36,336 bases of DNA from B1SED10-225 sp964501415 (GCA_964501415.1 CAZCSL010000013.1:1-36336), one strand, 5' to 3'; positions 1 through 8,624 are shown, numbered from the stretch's first letter. Notes: generated by a model from the letters alone, not told the origin. Made by a program: numbers and translations.

Positions 1-51
1 CATAGGTTGAGATGTGTTTTTTTGTCGGATCAAGAAACTAAATAGGAGGAT

Positions 52-1284
52 TTAGCGTTTATTTTTTGTCGCGACATCAAACCAAACAGCAAGCAAGAGG
101 ACTAACCCTTTAACAACTTGTTGCCAGTCGATACCTAGACCTAATAGACTCATACCATTATTGATAACACCCATAACAAGGGCTCCGATTACTGCGCCCA
201 TTACCGTACCGACACCGCCGGCCATAGAGGCACCACCAATGAACACTGAACCGATTGCATCTAGTTCGAAGAGCTCACCAGCTTTTGGTGTTGCCGCATT
301 TAATCGAGCTGCATAAATGATACCACTGATTGCCGCTAACATACCCATGTTAGTGTATGCGAGGAACAAAGTCTTTTTCGTATTAACCCCAGATAATTCT
401 GCGGCATGTTTGTTTCCACCAACGGCATAGACATGACGACCAATTTTTGTTTTTTTCGAAATGAAGACATAGACAAGGATGACTATGAATAAAATAATAG
501 ATACATTGGGCAAACCACGATGAGAAGCCAATGTAAAGGTAAGCAAGTTGATACCGATTAAAATTAATGTAGTCACAATGACACTCACCCAAACGGGTAT
601 GACCTCAAACTCGTATTTCAAGCGTTTTTTTCTTTTCATAATCGTTGAATAAATGACAAAAACACTCGCCAATAAACCGGCCACTATCGTGATTAGATGC
701 ATGTCTGTACCATTACCTGAGAGGAAATCGGGAATAAACCCACTACTGATACGATTAAAGCCCCCAGACAATGGTCCAATCGTCTGGCCACCAAGCACTA
801 GAAGTGTTAAACCACGGAAAATAAGCATACCACCTAAGGTAACGATAAAGGCAGGAATTTTTATAAATGCAATCCAAAACCCATTCCACATGCCCGCAAG
901 GATACCAATCATAAGCGCCATCATGGTTGCAACTTGCCAAGGGATACCTAATCGGCGCATGAAGATTGCTGCCATGGCACCAACAAAGGCCGCTACTGAA
1001 CCCACCGACAAGTCGATGTTACCGGTGACGATGACAAAAAGCATCCCAACAGCCAACACGATGATATGGGCATTTTGCAAAATGATGTTGTTGATGTTTA
1101 AGGGTCTTACCGAAACACCATTGGTCATGATATAGAAGAATATCATAATGATAATCAAAGCCATAAACATCCCGTATTGTCTAATGTTATCTTTTAAGAG
1201 CCTACCTAGCAGTGCGGTTTTTTCATTTTCCTTTAACCACTTGAATAATTTGTTATTCAACAGATTTTGTTTGAATTTCGTCAT
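52..1284 (-). CDS. mmsB: CUT2-family monosaccharide ABC transporter permease (GguB/XylH/MmsB type)
   Basis: Inner-membrane permease of a sugar importer, 410 aa with about ten hydrophobic segments. The conserved CUT2 permease stretch containing GNIDLSVGS lies near residue 90, and a glycine-rich GGASMAGGVGT segment lies near residue 350; both are characteristic of the XylH/AraH/GguB family. The length fits GguB-type permeases, which are longer than RbsC. The ATG at 1284 has a GAGG upstream and overlaps the end of the ATPase gene by 32 bases, which implies translational coupling. It is the last gene of the araBAD-transporter operon seen here. No terminator is visible in the 51 bases downstream, so the operon may continue beyond the window. 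The substrate is inferred to be L-arabinose, or several monosaccharides, from the operon context. Confidence 0.93.
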   Translation of the reverse strand: MTKFKQNLLNNKLFKWLKENEKTALLGRLLKDNIRQYGMFMALIIIMIFFYIMTNGVSVRPLNINNIILQNAHIIVLAVGMLFVIVTGNIDLSVGSVAAFVGAMAAIFMRRLGIPWQVATMMALMIGILAGMWNGFWIAFIKIPAFIVTLGGMLIFRGLTLLVLGGQTIGPLSGGFNRISSGFIPDFLSGNGTDMHLITIVAGLLASVFVIYSTIMKRKKRLKYEFEVIPVWVSVIVTTLILIGINLLTFTLASHRGLPNVSIILFIVILVYVFISKKTKIGRHVYAVGGNKHAAELSGVNTKKTLFLAYTNMGMLAAISGIIYAARLNAATPKAGELFELDAIGSVFIGGASMAGGVGTVMGAVIGALVMGVINNGMSLLGLGIDWQQVVKGLVLLLAVWFDVATKNKR

Positions 1285-2827
1285 CTCTTAGAACCTCGAC
1301 TTTCTTCGATAAAATCATTTTCATAATCGCTTCTTGCGATATGTCTTTTCTATCAATTTCACCTTTTATTTGACCTCTATCCATGACATAGACCCGATCG
1401 GACATGCCGATGACTTCTGGCATTTCAGATGAGATGATGACAACGGCTTTACCCATTTCTGCAAGTTGATTTATAATGGTATAAATTTCATATTTTGCAC
1501 CGACATCAATACCTCGTGTTGGTTCATCGAGTATCAATACTTCAGGGTCAGAATACATCCACTTACTCAAAACAACTTTTTGTTGATTTCCACCACTTAG
1601 ATTTAAGGTGTCTTGATTGATATTCGAGTATTTTAGCTTTAACGACTTAACTTGCTTTTCAGTATCAACAACTTCCTTGTTATCATCAAGTACGCCATAC
1701 TTCAAAACTTTATCTAATCTTGCAAGTGAAACGTTATTCTTGATTGAACTAATGAGGATAAGACCATAAGTTTTTCTATCTTCAGTCGCATAAGCTAAAC
1801 CATGCTTGATTGCATCCTCAACTTTGTTCAACTTTACTTCAACGCCTTTAATTTTTACCGTACCAGAGATATTACGGCCGTAGGATTTTCCAAAAACACT
1901 TCTCAAAAACTCGGTTCTTCCTGCCCCCATCAATCCGGCAAAGCCAACAACTTCCCCAGCTTTGACGGTAAAACTGGCATCCTCAACAATTCTACGCTCA
2001 TAAAGTGGGTGATCGACAAACCAATTTTCGACTTCAAGCAATGTATCGCCGATTTTGGCATTGCGATCAGGATATAGATTCGTAATTTCACGACCAACCA
2101 TACTTTTGATAATGCGGTCTTCATTAACTTCTTCTTTTTTCATATCTAGATAATCTACCGTTTTACCATCACGCAAGACGGTCAATGAATCACCGATTTG
2201 TTCAAGCTCGGAGAGTTTATGACTGATGATTATGCTCGTTACGCCTTGTTTTTCTTTCAGGTCTTTAATTAGTTGAAGTAAGTTTTGGGAGTCTTCCTCG
2301 TTTAAAGAACTAGTAGGCTCATCTAAAATTAGTAATTTGATGTCTTTGGAAAGTGCTTTTGCGATCTCTACGAGTTGCTGTTTTCCCACACTTAAGTCTT
2401 TGATGAGCTCTCCTGGGGCTTCATCAAGTCCAACCTTTTTAAGTAAAGATTTAGTTTGTTGATTAGCCTCGTCCCAATCGATAACTCCACGTTTGACGAT
2501 TTCGTTTGCCAGGAAGATGTTTTCCGCAATAGACAGATCCTGGATTAATGCAAGTTCTTGATGGATGATGCCAATCCCAAGCTTTTCACTTTGCTTGACA
2601 TTTTTAAAAGAACAGAGATCACCGTTAAAGTATATCTCTCCATCATACTCGCCAACAGGAATGACGCCACTAAGAACTTTCATCAATGTCGATTTTCCCG
2701 CACCGTTTTCACCACAAAGTGCGTGGATTTCGCCACGTTTTACCTTAATATTTACCTGATCCAAAGCGCGAACGCCAGGGAAATCTTTTGTGATTTCTTT
2801 CATTTCAAGCAGAAGGTCGTTTTTCAT
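1253..2827 (-). CDS. mmsA: CUT2-family monosaccharide ABC transporter ATPase (GguA/XylG/MmsA type)
   Basis: Cytoplasmic ATPase of 524 aa with two fused ABC domains, as in all CUT2 sugar importers. The first domain has a canonical Walker A (GENGAGKST), an LSVGKQQ signature and Walker B LLILDEPTSSL. The second has the family's usual degenerate Walker A (GAGRTE, without the lysine) with LSGGNQQ and LILDEPTRGID. The open frame extends upstream to 2878, but those codons run through an inverted repeat (2856-2880). The start was therefore set at ATG 2827, giving MKNDLLLEMKEITKDF, which aligns with where family members begin. Its ribosome binding site is weak, so expression may rely on coupling or be kept below that of the binding protein. 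It sits between the binding lipoprotein and permease genes. Confidence 0.93.
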   Translation of the reverse strand: MKNDLLLEMKEITKDFPGVRALDQVNIKVKRGEIHALCGENGAGKSTLMKVLSGVIPVGEYDGEIYFNGDLCSFKNVKQSEKLGIGIIHQELALIQDLSIAENIFLANEIVKRGVIDWDEANQQTKSLLKKVGLDEAPGELIKDLSVGKQQLVEIAKALSKDIKLLILDEPTSSLNEEDSQNLLQLIKDLKEKQGVTSIIISHKLSELEQIGDSLTVLRDGKTVDYLDMKKEEVNEDRIIKSMVGREITNLYPDRNAKIGDTLLEVENWFVDHPLYERRIVEDASFTVKAGEVVGFAGLMGAGRTEFLRSVFGKSYGRNISGTVKIKGVEVKLNKVEDAIKHGLAYATEDRKTYGLILISSIKNNVSLARLDKVLKYGVLDDNKEVVDTEKQVKSLKLKYSNINQDTLNLSGGNQQKVVLSKWMYSDPEVLILDEPTRGIDVGAKYEIYTIINQLAEMGKAVVIISSEMPEVIGMSDRVYVMDRGQIKGEIDRKDISQEAIMKMILSKKVEVLRDDEIQTKSVE

Positions 2828-2855
2828 GTTAACCCAACTTTCAAAATAGATTGGT

Positions 2856-2880
2856 GGTTGGTGGCAAAAAGCCACCAACC
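2856..2880 (-). other. Intercistronic hairpin between binding-protein and ATPase genes
   Basis: A perfect 10-bp inverted repeat (GGTTGGTGGC / GCCACCAACC) with a 5-nt loop lies in the 75-base gap between the binding lipoprotein and ATPase genes. No T run follows on the minus strand, so it does not look like a normal intrinsic terminator. In sugar-transport operons such hairpins commonly protect the 3' end of the highly expressed binding-protein message, so a stabilising or partial-attenuation role is inferred. Confidence 0.6.
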
Positions 2881-2902
2881 ATCCACTAACTATTAAATTA
2901 AT

Positions 2903-3973
2903 TTAATCTAGGTCAAAGTCATCGATGTCGTGATAACCTGAATCAATAAGCTCTTCTTCCCAGTTTGTGATGTCAACATAAATAGGAACAAGTAGGTAAG
3001 AAGGAACAACTTTTACATTGTTATCATAAGTTTCTGTGTCATTAATTTCAGGATCGCTGCCTTCAAGAATAGCCTCAGCCATACTAACGGCTACGCCTGC
3101 AAGTGTACGAGTGTCTTTAAAGACTGTAGAAGCTTGATAACCTTCGATAATCAATTGAACAGAAACTTGTTCAGCATCTTGACCACCAACATAAGGCATG
3201 GGGATGTCTCCTGAACCAAGACCGTAACCATTGGAACGAAGGGCAGAGATGATTCCAACTGAAAGACCATCATAAGGGCTCAATACAGCATGAACAACTT
3301 CATCACCAGAATAAAATTGAGTAATAAGGTCTTCCATACGGCTTTGGGCAACTTGTCCATCCCAACGCAAGGTGGCTACTTCTGAGATTTCGGTTTGACC
3401 TGATTGGATAACGATGGTGCCGTCATCGATGTATGGTTGAAGAATATCCATCGCGCCGTCAAAGAAGAAATAAGAGTTGTTGTCATCTGGGCTACCCGCA
3501 AAAAGTTCTACGTTGAAAGGCCCATCTTCGTTGTCGAGATCAAGACCATCAACCACGCCTTGGCCCATCAATTGACCAACAGCAAAGTTGTCAAACGTCG
3601 CGTAGTAAGAAACATTTTCTGTGTCCATAATCAAGCGGTCATAAGCGATAACTTCAATGCCTGCTTCAGCTGCGTTCTCAAGAACATTATTGAGTGATTG
3701 GTTGTCAATCGCAGCAATGACAAGTACTTGAACACCTTGTGTAACCATATTTTCTACTTGGTTAACTTGGGTCGGAATGTCATCTTGAGCATATTCAAGG
3801 ATAACGTTGTAGCCAGCATCCTCAAATAATTCTTTCATTGTTTCGCCATCGGAAATCCAACGAGCACTTGATGTCGTAGGCATCGAAATACCGATGTCAG
3901 GTGTGTCTCCACCACAAGCAGAAAAAGTAAATACTGCCAGTAGGGCTACTGCAAATAATAATAGCTTTTTCAT
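2903..3973 (-). CDS. chvE: Sugar ABC transporter substrate-binding lipoprotein (ChvE/XylF type)
   Basis: Extracytoplasmic binding protein of 356 aa anchored by lipid. It has a short basic N-terminus, a hydrophobic core and a lipobox FSAC with Cys20. The mature part is a periplasmic-binding-protein type I fold (Peripla_BP_4): DIGISMPTT near the start, then VLVIAAIDNQSL, VIAYDRLI and YVGGQDAE in the expected order for ChvE-like multiple-monosaccharide binders. A strong GAGGAG ribosome binding site precedes ATG 3973. It follows araD by 63 bases and precedes the ATPase. Arabinose as the ligand is inferred from the operon; xylose, glucose or galactose are possible because ChvE relatives are broad. 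Confidence 0.9.
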   Translation of the reverse strand: MKKLLLFAVALLAVFTFSACGGDTPDIGISMPTTSSARWISDGETMKELFEDAGYNVILEYAQDDIPTQVNQVENMVTQGVQVLVIAAIDNQSLNNVLENAAEAGIEVIAYDRLIMDTENVSYYATFDNFAVGQLMGQGVVDGLDLDNEDGPFNVELFAGSPDDNNSYFFFDGAMDILQPYIDDGTIVIQSGQTEISEVATLRWDGQVAQSRMEDLITQFYSGDEVVHAVLSPYDGLSVGIISALRSNGYGLGSGDIPMPYVGGQDAEQVSVQLIIEGYQASTVFKDTRTLAGVAVSMAEAILEGSDPEINDTETYDNNVKVVPSYLLVPIYVDITNWEEELIDSGYHDIDDFDLD

Positions 3974-4036
3974 AATTCTCTCCTCTATAAAATATTTTTT
4001 TATATCCAGTTCTTTTTTAGAACTTTGATGCCAAAG

Positions 4037-4732
4037 CTAATCTTGACCATAATAACTGTTCTTACCATGCTTGCGAGTAAAATGTTTCTTAAGTAAGTTT
4101 TGATTCATTGCTTGAAAACTGCCTTTTAACGCAATCGTCCGATGCGCCATCTCGGCAATTGTATCCAAGACTACTGCATTGTGTACCGCATCTTTTGCAT
4201 CCTTACCCCAAGTGAAGGGACCGTGTTCATGGACTAATATGCCTGGACAGTGAAGTGGGTTGATATTCTTCTGATTGAATGTTTCTACAATCACGCGGCC
4301 TGTGTTTTTTTCATAATCGTTAGCAACTTCTTTATCTGTCATAGGGCGAGTTATGGGAACCTCTTGGTTGAAATAATCGGCATGTGTAGTTCCAAGCGGA
4401 GGTATGCCTTGTGCACTTTGTGCAAAGATCGTCGCCCATTTGGAATGGGTATGGACTACAGCATGAACGCCTTTGAAGTGTTTATAGATTTCTAAGTGCG
4501 TCATGGTGTCGCTACTAGGTTTTAGTTCTCCTTCAACGACGTTGCCTTCCAAATCAACCACAACCATATCTTCAATCTTCATCGTCTCGTACTTTACACC
4601 AGAGGGCTTGATGACCACGTAACCACTCGCTTTATCATAAGCACTGACGTTTCCCCAAGTATAGATTACAAGGTTTTGTCTCACTAAATCCATGTTTGCT
4701 TCATAAACTTCTTTTTTGAGTTTTTCAAGCAT
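4037..4732 (-). CDS. araD: L-ribulose-5-phosphate 4-epimerase AraD
   Basis: Converts L-ribulose 5-phosphate to D-xylulose 5-phosphate, the last step of the arabinose branch before the pentose phosphate pathway. It is a class II aldolase-fold enzyme of 231 aa, the same length as E. coli AraD. Visible motifs are TWGNVSAYD (phosphate and backbone contacts), KPSG, the zinc-ligand pair in VHTHSKWAT, the third histidine in LVHEHGPFTWG, and the C-terminal YYGQ that carries the catalytic tyrosine. The start ATG lies 2 bases past the araA stop, so the two are co-translated. Cytoplasmic. Confidence 0.96.
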   Translation of the reverse strand: MLEKLKKEVYEANMDLVRQNLVIYTWGNVSAYDKASGYVVIKPSGVKYETMKIEDMVVVDLEGNVVEGELKPSSDTMTHLEIYKHFKGVHAVVHTHSKWATIFAQSAQGIPPLGTTHADYFNQEVPITRPMTDKEVANDYEKNTGRVIVETFNQKNINPLHCPGILVHEHGPFTWGKDAKDAVHNAVVLDTIAEMAHRTIALKGSFQAMNQNLLKKHFTRKHGKNSYYGQD

Positions 4733-4734
4733 GA

Positions 4735-6225
4735 TTACTGCCCCAACTGATTAAGTCTATAGGAAACATCATTCCATTTGAGTTCTTTTTTCAAAGCTTC
4801 GACATCCGTATTTGATCCAATATGGATAAATTCAATATTTAGCATTTGTGCAAAGTCACGAAGGGTTTCAACATCAAGGTCATAGCTCATCACCGTATGA
4901 TGAGCACCGCCTGCGTGAATCCATGCTTCTGTGGCTACATTAAAATTAGGTTTCAATAGCCACATCGCTCGAGATACTGGTAAATTTGGCATATCTTTTA
5001 ATGGTTTAATCGCTTCACACTCACTTACTATCATCCGGAAACGACCCCCAAGATCAACAAGTGATACCTGTAATGCTGATCCTTCTTTTGCATCAAAGAC
5101 CGCTCTAGCTGGCGCTTCTTTACCGCCAATACCAAGTTCATGCACTTCTATCTTTGGTTTTGTAGCTGCAATGGTTGGACATACCTCAAGCATGTGAGCA
5201 CCAAGGACGTAACCTTTACCACCTTCAAAATGGTAGGTATAGTCTTCCATAAAAGAGTTTCCGCCTCCTTCACCATTTGCCATTAGCTTAATAATTCTAA
5301 GCAATGCGGCGGTCTTCCAATCGCCTTCTGCAGCAAATCCATAGCCTTCATACATTAAGTCTTGTGCTGCGAGACCTGGCAGTTGTTTTAACCCGTTTAA
5401 GTCTTCAAACGTTGTAGTGAAGCTTTTGGCGTTATTTTCTTCGAGCAATTTACTAATACCAACTTGAAGTTTAGCTTGATAGGTTACAGAAGCATTATTA
5501 TCGGTATTTAAATCATATCGTTTTTCGTATTTTAATAATTGTTCTCTTAATTCGTTTTGACTTACCGAATTTATTTTTTCAGCAAGATCGCCTGAACCAA
5601 AAGTATTTACACTCCAGCCAAAAGCAATCTCAGCACTAACTTTATCGCCCTCTGTAACTGCAACATTCCGCATGTTGTCACCAAGTCGCACCACATTGAG
5701 TTGACGGCTCTCTAATACCCCAGCGGCACTTCTGGTCCACTTACTTATTTTGTTAAGAACTTTTTCATCTTTGTAATAACCAGATACAACCTTACGGGGG
5801 ATATTCATTCTAGTATGGATATGGCCATGTTCCCTATCGCCGTGAGCACTTTGATTCAAGTTCATGAAGTCCATATCTATATCATCCCAAGGGATTTGTT
5901 CATTATATTGAGTATGAAGATGTAAAATGGGTTTTTGTAATCTTTTTAAACCTTTGATCCACATTTTAGAGGGACTGAATGTGTGCATCCAAGTTATGAT
6001 TCCCGCTACTTTGTCATTATGGTTTGCTTCTTTGAAAAGCTTATCGATTTCATCACTTGTTTTAAGCAGTGTTTTAAACTGAACCTCCGCGAACGGATGA
6101 ACGGCTTTACTAATCGTTTTAGCCATTTCTGTACCACGTTTTTCAATGGTATTGAAAATAGCATCTCCGTATAGGTGTTGTGTCCCAATCACAAACCAAA
6201 ACTGATATCTTCTCATCATAATCAT
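4735..6225 (-). CDS. araA: L-arabinose isomerase AraA
   Basis: Cytoplasmic metal-dependent isomerase converting L-arabinose to L-ribulose, 496 aa, standard family length. The N-terminus carries the conserved FWFVIGTQHLYG. The four metal-binding/catalytic residues are recognisable: Glu in AAEGDWKTA, Glu in FMEDYTYHF, His in GAHMLEVCP and His in AGGAHHTVMSY. It begins one base after the araB stop codon. The first ATG (6225) was kept. In-frame ATGs at 6219 and 6216 would give MMRRYQFW or MRRYQFW, and the weak AGG-rich site upstream does not decide between them. Confidence 0.97.
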   Translation of the reverse strand: MIMMRRYQFWFVIGTQHLYGDAIFNTIEKRGTEMAKTISKAVHPFAEVQFKTLLKTSDEIDKLFKEANHNDKVAGIITWMHTFSPSKMWIKGLKRLQKPILHLHTQYNEQIPWDDIDMDFMNLNQSAHGDREHGHIHTRMNIPRKVVSGYYKDEKVLNKISKWTRSAAGVLESRQLNVVRLGDNMRNVAVTEGDKVSAEIAFGWSVNTFGSGDLAEKINSVSQNELREQLLKYEKRYDLNTDNNASVTYQAKLQVGISKLLEENNAKSFTTTFEDLNGLKQLPGLAAQDLMYEGYGFAAEGDWKTAALLRIIKLMANGEGGGNSFMEDYTYHFEGGKGYVLGAHMLEVCPTIAATKPKIEVHELGIGGKEAPARAVFDAKEGSALQVSLVDLGGRFRMIVSECEAIKPLKDMPNLPVSRAMWLLKPNFNVATEAWIHAGGAHHTVMSYDLDVETLRDFAQMLNIEFIHIGSNTDVEALKKELKWNDVSYRLNQLGQ

Positions 6226-6226
6226 C

Positions 6227-7873
6227 CTAACCTTTCAACCGCTTTAAGCGTTTCATGATATCGTTTGTGCCTTGACCAAAGTAATCATGGAGCATTTTGA
6301 ATTCTTGATAAATCTTGTCATAGATTTTGACGTTCTCAGCTATAGGTTTTATCGTTGTCTCTTTAACTTTGGCCATGTTTTTAGTCGCTGTAGCAACATC
6401 TTTATGTCCTTTAGCGGCTACACTGGCAAACAAGGCAGCACCGAGTGCTGAAGTGTGTTCAGAATCAGCTATTTTTATTTCGGTGTTGAGGACATCGGCG
6501 TATATTTGTAATAGCATACGATTTTTGTTTGGTAATCCTCCACTGACAAAAATTTCATCAACGGGTACGCCATGTTCTTTAAAGTTATCGATAATGACGC
6601 GTTTGCCAAATGCGGTTGATTCAATTAATGCGCGATAAATTTCATGAGGTTTTGTGTTCAAATGCATCCCAAGAATCAGACCTTGAACATCGGCATCCAC
6701 TAGAATTGAACGGTTGCCACCAAACCAATCAAGGGCTAACAGTCCGCTTTGACCAACACGAAGTTTACTGGCTTCTTTTTCTAAATAGGTATGGATATCA
6801 AGCCCAGCTGATTGGGCGTCTGATTTCATTAAATCGTTGATATAGTTATCTACGAACCAAGCAAAGATGTCGCCAACGGCTGATTGACCAGACTCATAAG
6901 CGTAAAAACCTGGCACTGATCCGTTTTTAACTACCCCACACATACCAGGTACTTGTTTCTCACCATCACCTAGCAATATATCGCAAGTAGAAGTACCCAT
7001 AATCATTAACATTTGATTGCTTTTACTTAAACCAGCTGCAGGCGGTGATACATGCGCATCAACGTTACCAACCGCAACCACGGTGTTTTCACTCAAGCCA
7101 AGCTTTTTTGCCCACTTTAGCTCTAAGGTTCCTGCCACATCGCCCACGTCTTTAAACTCACCCTTAATTTTCTCATCAATGACATTTTCCATACGTGGAT
7201 CGAGTTTTTTAAAAAATGTTTTTGATGGGAAACCTTCTTCGTGGTGATACATTGCTTTATATCCCAATGTACAAGTGTTGCGTATGATATTACCGGTCAT
7301 TTGTGATGTAACCCAATCGGTGGCTTCTAAAAAGTTATCGATTTCTTGATACAACGCGTAATCTTCACGCAAAACCTGCATAATTTTTGGGAACAGCCAC
7401 TCACTAGATATTTTACCACCATAACGGTGAATCCAAGATTCATGTTCCTGGTGAGCTAGTTCATTTAGTTCATCTGCATATTTTTGCGCCGCATGATGTT
7501 TCCATAATTTTATCCACGCGTGTGGGTTATTTCTATATCTATCATCAAAACAAAGTGGTACGTTATTTTTATCAACTGGCACTACCGTACAAGCAGTAAA
7601 ATCGATAGCTAAACCAATTACATCATCTCTTTTCACATTAGTTTCTTTGAGTATAGATGGAATAGTAGTCGTTAATACATCTAGATAATCCTGCGGATCT
7701 TGAAGCGCGTAATCAATGGGTAACTTTTTATCATTACCAGGAAGTGTTTCTGTTATAGCACCGTTTTTGTAATCATGAACACTTGAGGCTAGGACTTCAC
7801 CGTTTTCTATATTTACAAGTACAGCTCGTCCTGATAAGGTGCCGAAATCTATTCCTATTGTATATTTTGCCAT
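6227..7873 (-). CDS. araB: L-ribulokinase AraB
   Basis: FGGY-family carbohydrate kinase phosphorylating L-ribulose, 548 aa. The N-terminal phosphate-1 motif is GIDFGTLSGRAV, with the AraB-typical Ser/Arg after the GT. VGNVDAHVSPPAAGL is in the middle, and the C-terminal FGGY signature region includes ALIESTAFGKR and FVSGGLPNKN. The frame stays open back to a TTG at 7942, but that extension runs through the predicted promoter, so the start is ATG 7873 (MAKYTIGIDFG), preceded by a GGATGTG site. It is the first gene of the ara operon. Upstream are a cre box, a sigma-A-type promoter and palindromic operators, consistent with catabolite repression and arabinose induction. Confidence 0.96.
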   Translation of the reverse strand: MAKYTIGIDFGTLSGRAVLVNIENGEVLASSVHDYKNGAITETLPGNDKKLPIDYALQDPQDYLDVLTTTIPSILKETNVKRDDVIGLAIDFTACTVVPVDKNNVPLCFDDRYRNNPHAWIKLWKHHAAQKYADELNELAHQEHESWIHRYGGKISSEWLFPKIMQVLREDYALYQEIDNFLEATDWVTSQMTGNIIRNTCTLGYKAMYHHEEGFPSKTFFKKLDPRMENVIDEKIKGEFKDVGDVAGTLELKWAKKLGLSENTVVAVGNVDAHVSPPAAGLSKSNQMLMIMGTSTCDILLGDGEKQVPGMCGVVKNGSVPGFYAYESGQSAVGDIFAWFVDNYINDLMKSDAQSAGLDIHTYLEKEASKLRVGQSGLLALDWFGGNRSILVDADVQGLILGMHLNTKPHEIYRALIESTAFGKRVIIDNFKEHGVPVDEIFVSGGLPNKNRMLLQIYADVLNTEIKIADSEHTSALGAALFASVAAKGHKDVATATKNMAKVKETTIKPIAENVKIYDKIYQEFKMLHDYFGQGTNDIMKRLKRLKG

Positions 7874-7889
7874 AGTATCACATCCAATT

Positions 7890-7903
7890 TGTAAATGCTT
7901 ACA
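7890..7903 (-). promoter_or_regulatory. Catabolite-response (cre) box in the araB leader
   Basis: On the minus strand the sequence is TGTAAGCATTTACA, which matches 13 of 14 positions of the Bacillus cre consensus TGWAARCGYTWNCW (central G changed to A). It lies just downstream of the predicted araB transcription start. CcpA binding there would block initiation or early elongation. The match is seen in the sequence; CcpA control is inferred. Confidence 0.65.
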
Positions 7904-7913
7904 CTGCAAGATT

Positions 7914-7942
7914 ATCATAATTTTACTAAAATAGCAAGACAA
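7914..7942 (-). promoter_or_regulatory. Predicted araB promoter (proximal)
   Basis: Sigma-A-like promoter on the minus strand: -35 TTGTCT (7937-7942), 17-bp spacer, -10 TATGAT (7914-7919). The spacer contains the palindrome ATTTTAGTAAAAT, so a repressor bound there would cover the polymerase contact region. Transcription would start about 7907, roughly 35 bases before the araB ATG. Confidence 0.65.
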
Positions 7943-7964
7943 AAAATTAAAATTTTAGTAAAAT
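7920..7964. promoter_or_regulatory. Pair of palindromic operators in the araB promoter
   Basis: Two 13-bp perfect palindromes, ATTTTACTAAAAT (7920-7932) and ATTTTAGTAAAAT (7952-7964), have centres 32 bp apart, about three helical turns. One sits between the -35 and -10 boxes and the other just upstream of the -35. This is the arrangement expected for a dimeric repressor binding cooperatively on one DNA face. The binding protein is not encoded in the window; an AraR- or LacI-like sugar regulator is a guess. Confidence 0.65.
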
Positions 7965-8172
7965 TACTCTATGGGATATAGTAGTTTGTGAATAAAACGG
8001 AACTAAAAGAGCGCGTTAATCAATCCTTACTGTATTCTTAAAACCGCTTTATAGAGATCTTTATAGTGTCGTGATGATGATTCTTTTTCGTGTTTAATTG
8101 ATTTAGAGTTCACATGAATAAAAAAATATTTCATTTAAAACATGTGTTGGAAATTATCACGTTTATTCTGTC

Positions 8173-8198
8173 TTTCTACTAAAATAATTTACTAAAAA
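8173..8198. promoter_or_regulatory. Two degenerate copies of the ara operator
   Basis: Two 13-bp stretches, TTTCTACTAAAAT (8173-8185) and AATTTACTAAAAA (8186-8198), each match the ara operator ATTTTACTAAAAT at 11 of 13 positions and lie head to tail. They follow the upstream predicted promoter at 8233-8260. The same regulator probably binds here, but the half-sites are AT-rich and could arise by chance. Confidence 0.4.
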
Positions 8199-8213
8199 AA
8201 TATTCTCTTTTTA

Positions 8214-8260
8214 TTAAAACGCTTACAGTTTGATTATAGCTTACATATTAGATTAAACAA
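8214..8260 (-). promoter_or_regulatory. Upstream promoter with overlapping cre box
   Basis: On the minus strand: -35 TTGTTT (8255-8260), 16-bp spacer, -10 TATAAT (8233-8238), then TGTAAGCGTTTTAA (8214-8227) at the expected start site. The latter matches the cre consensus at 13 of 14 positions. The only gene downstream on this strand is araB, about 340 bases away, so this would be a second, long-leader promoter for the operon or a relic of a lost gene. Apart from the elements listed here, the 541 bases between araB and the next plus-strand gene hold nothing else recognisable. Confidence 0.45.
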
Positions 8261-8353
8261 CATCGTTAAGCGAAAAGAATATAACTAAATAAACGTGTTT
8301 ATTGTTGTAATTAAGTAGTAAGGTTGGAATTTTTTTAGTATTGTTGGTGCTTA

Positions 8354-8381
8354 TTGACTTCATGAAACAAGTTCGTATGTT
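8354..8381 (+). promoter_or_regulatory. Predicted promoter of the small membrane ORFs
   Basis: TTGACT (8354-8359), 16-bp spacer, TATGTT (8376-8381). It lies about 35 bases before the start codon at 8415. Confidence 0.45.
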
Positions 8382-8414
8382 AAACTCAAACCATCAAGTC
8401 ACGTGAGGTGTTTT

Positions 8415-8624
8415 ATGGAACTTGAAGCCATATGGACGGTATTAATTGTAGGGGTTATAGCTTTTTTGTTTTCAGTAGTTGTGACGTTCATCGTGAAAAA
8501 GATTCACCGAATTTTGGTGTTTGGTTTACCTGCTGCTTTATCTTTGGTAGCTATTGTAATGGCGCTTTATATTTTTAGTAATGATGCGGGTTTTGGCGTC
8601 ATAATCTTAGTGGGTTCATGGTGA
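8415..8624 (+). CDS. Small membrane protein, possibly frameshifted
   Basis: Sixty-nine residues starting MELEAIWTVL, with a hydrophobic segment at about residues 6-27, a basic KKIHR turn and a second at about residues 33-52, ending in a third hydrophobic stretch cut off at Gly-Ser-Trp. The ATG at 8415 is preceded by GAGGTG; an in-frame GTG at 8403 is less likely. The stop TGA overlaps the ATG of a second ORF whose product continues as another transmembrane helix. The pair may be one protein of about 97 residues broken by a one-base deletion, or two coupled mini-proteins. No family is recognised with confidence. Confidence 0.6.
   Translation: MELEAIWTVLIVGVIAFLFSVVVTFIVKKIHRILVFGLPAALSLVAIVMALYIFSNDAGFGVIILVGSW

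Noticed and set aside
653..1135. 160-codon open frame on the plus strand inside the permease gene
   Set aside because: Shadow of the well-supported permease on the other strand; Pro/Ile/Met-rich composition without motifs and no ribosome binding site.
2558..2896. 112-codon plus-strand frame opposite the ATPase
   Set aside because: Antisense shadow of a conserved ABC domain, with no start signal and no domain.
4008..4024. 6-bp inverted repeat (AGTTCT / AGAACT) between araD and the binding-protein gene
   Set aside because: Short AT-rich stem that could arise by chance; too weak to call a terminator or stabiliser.
8110..8178. 22-codon ORF starting MNKKIFHLKH in the ara upstream region
   Set aside because: No ribosome binding site, AT-rich sequence that makes short frames likely, and it overlaps the operator-like repeats.
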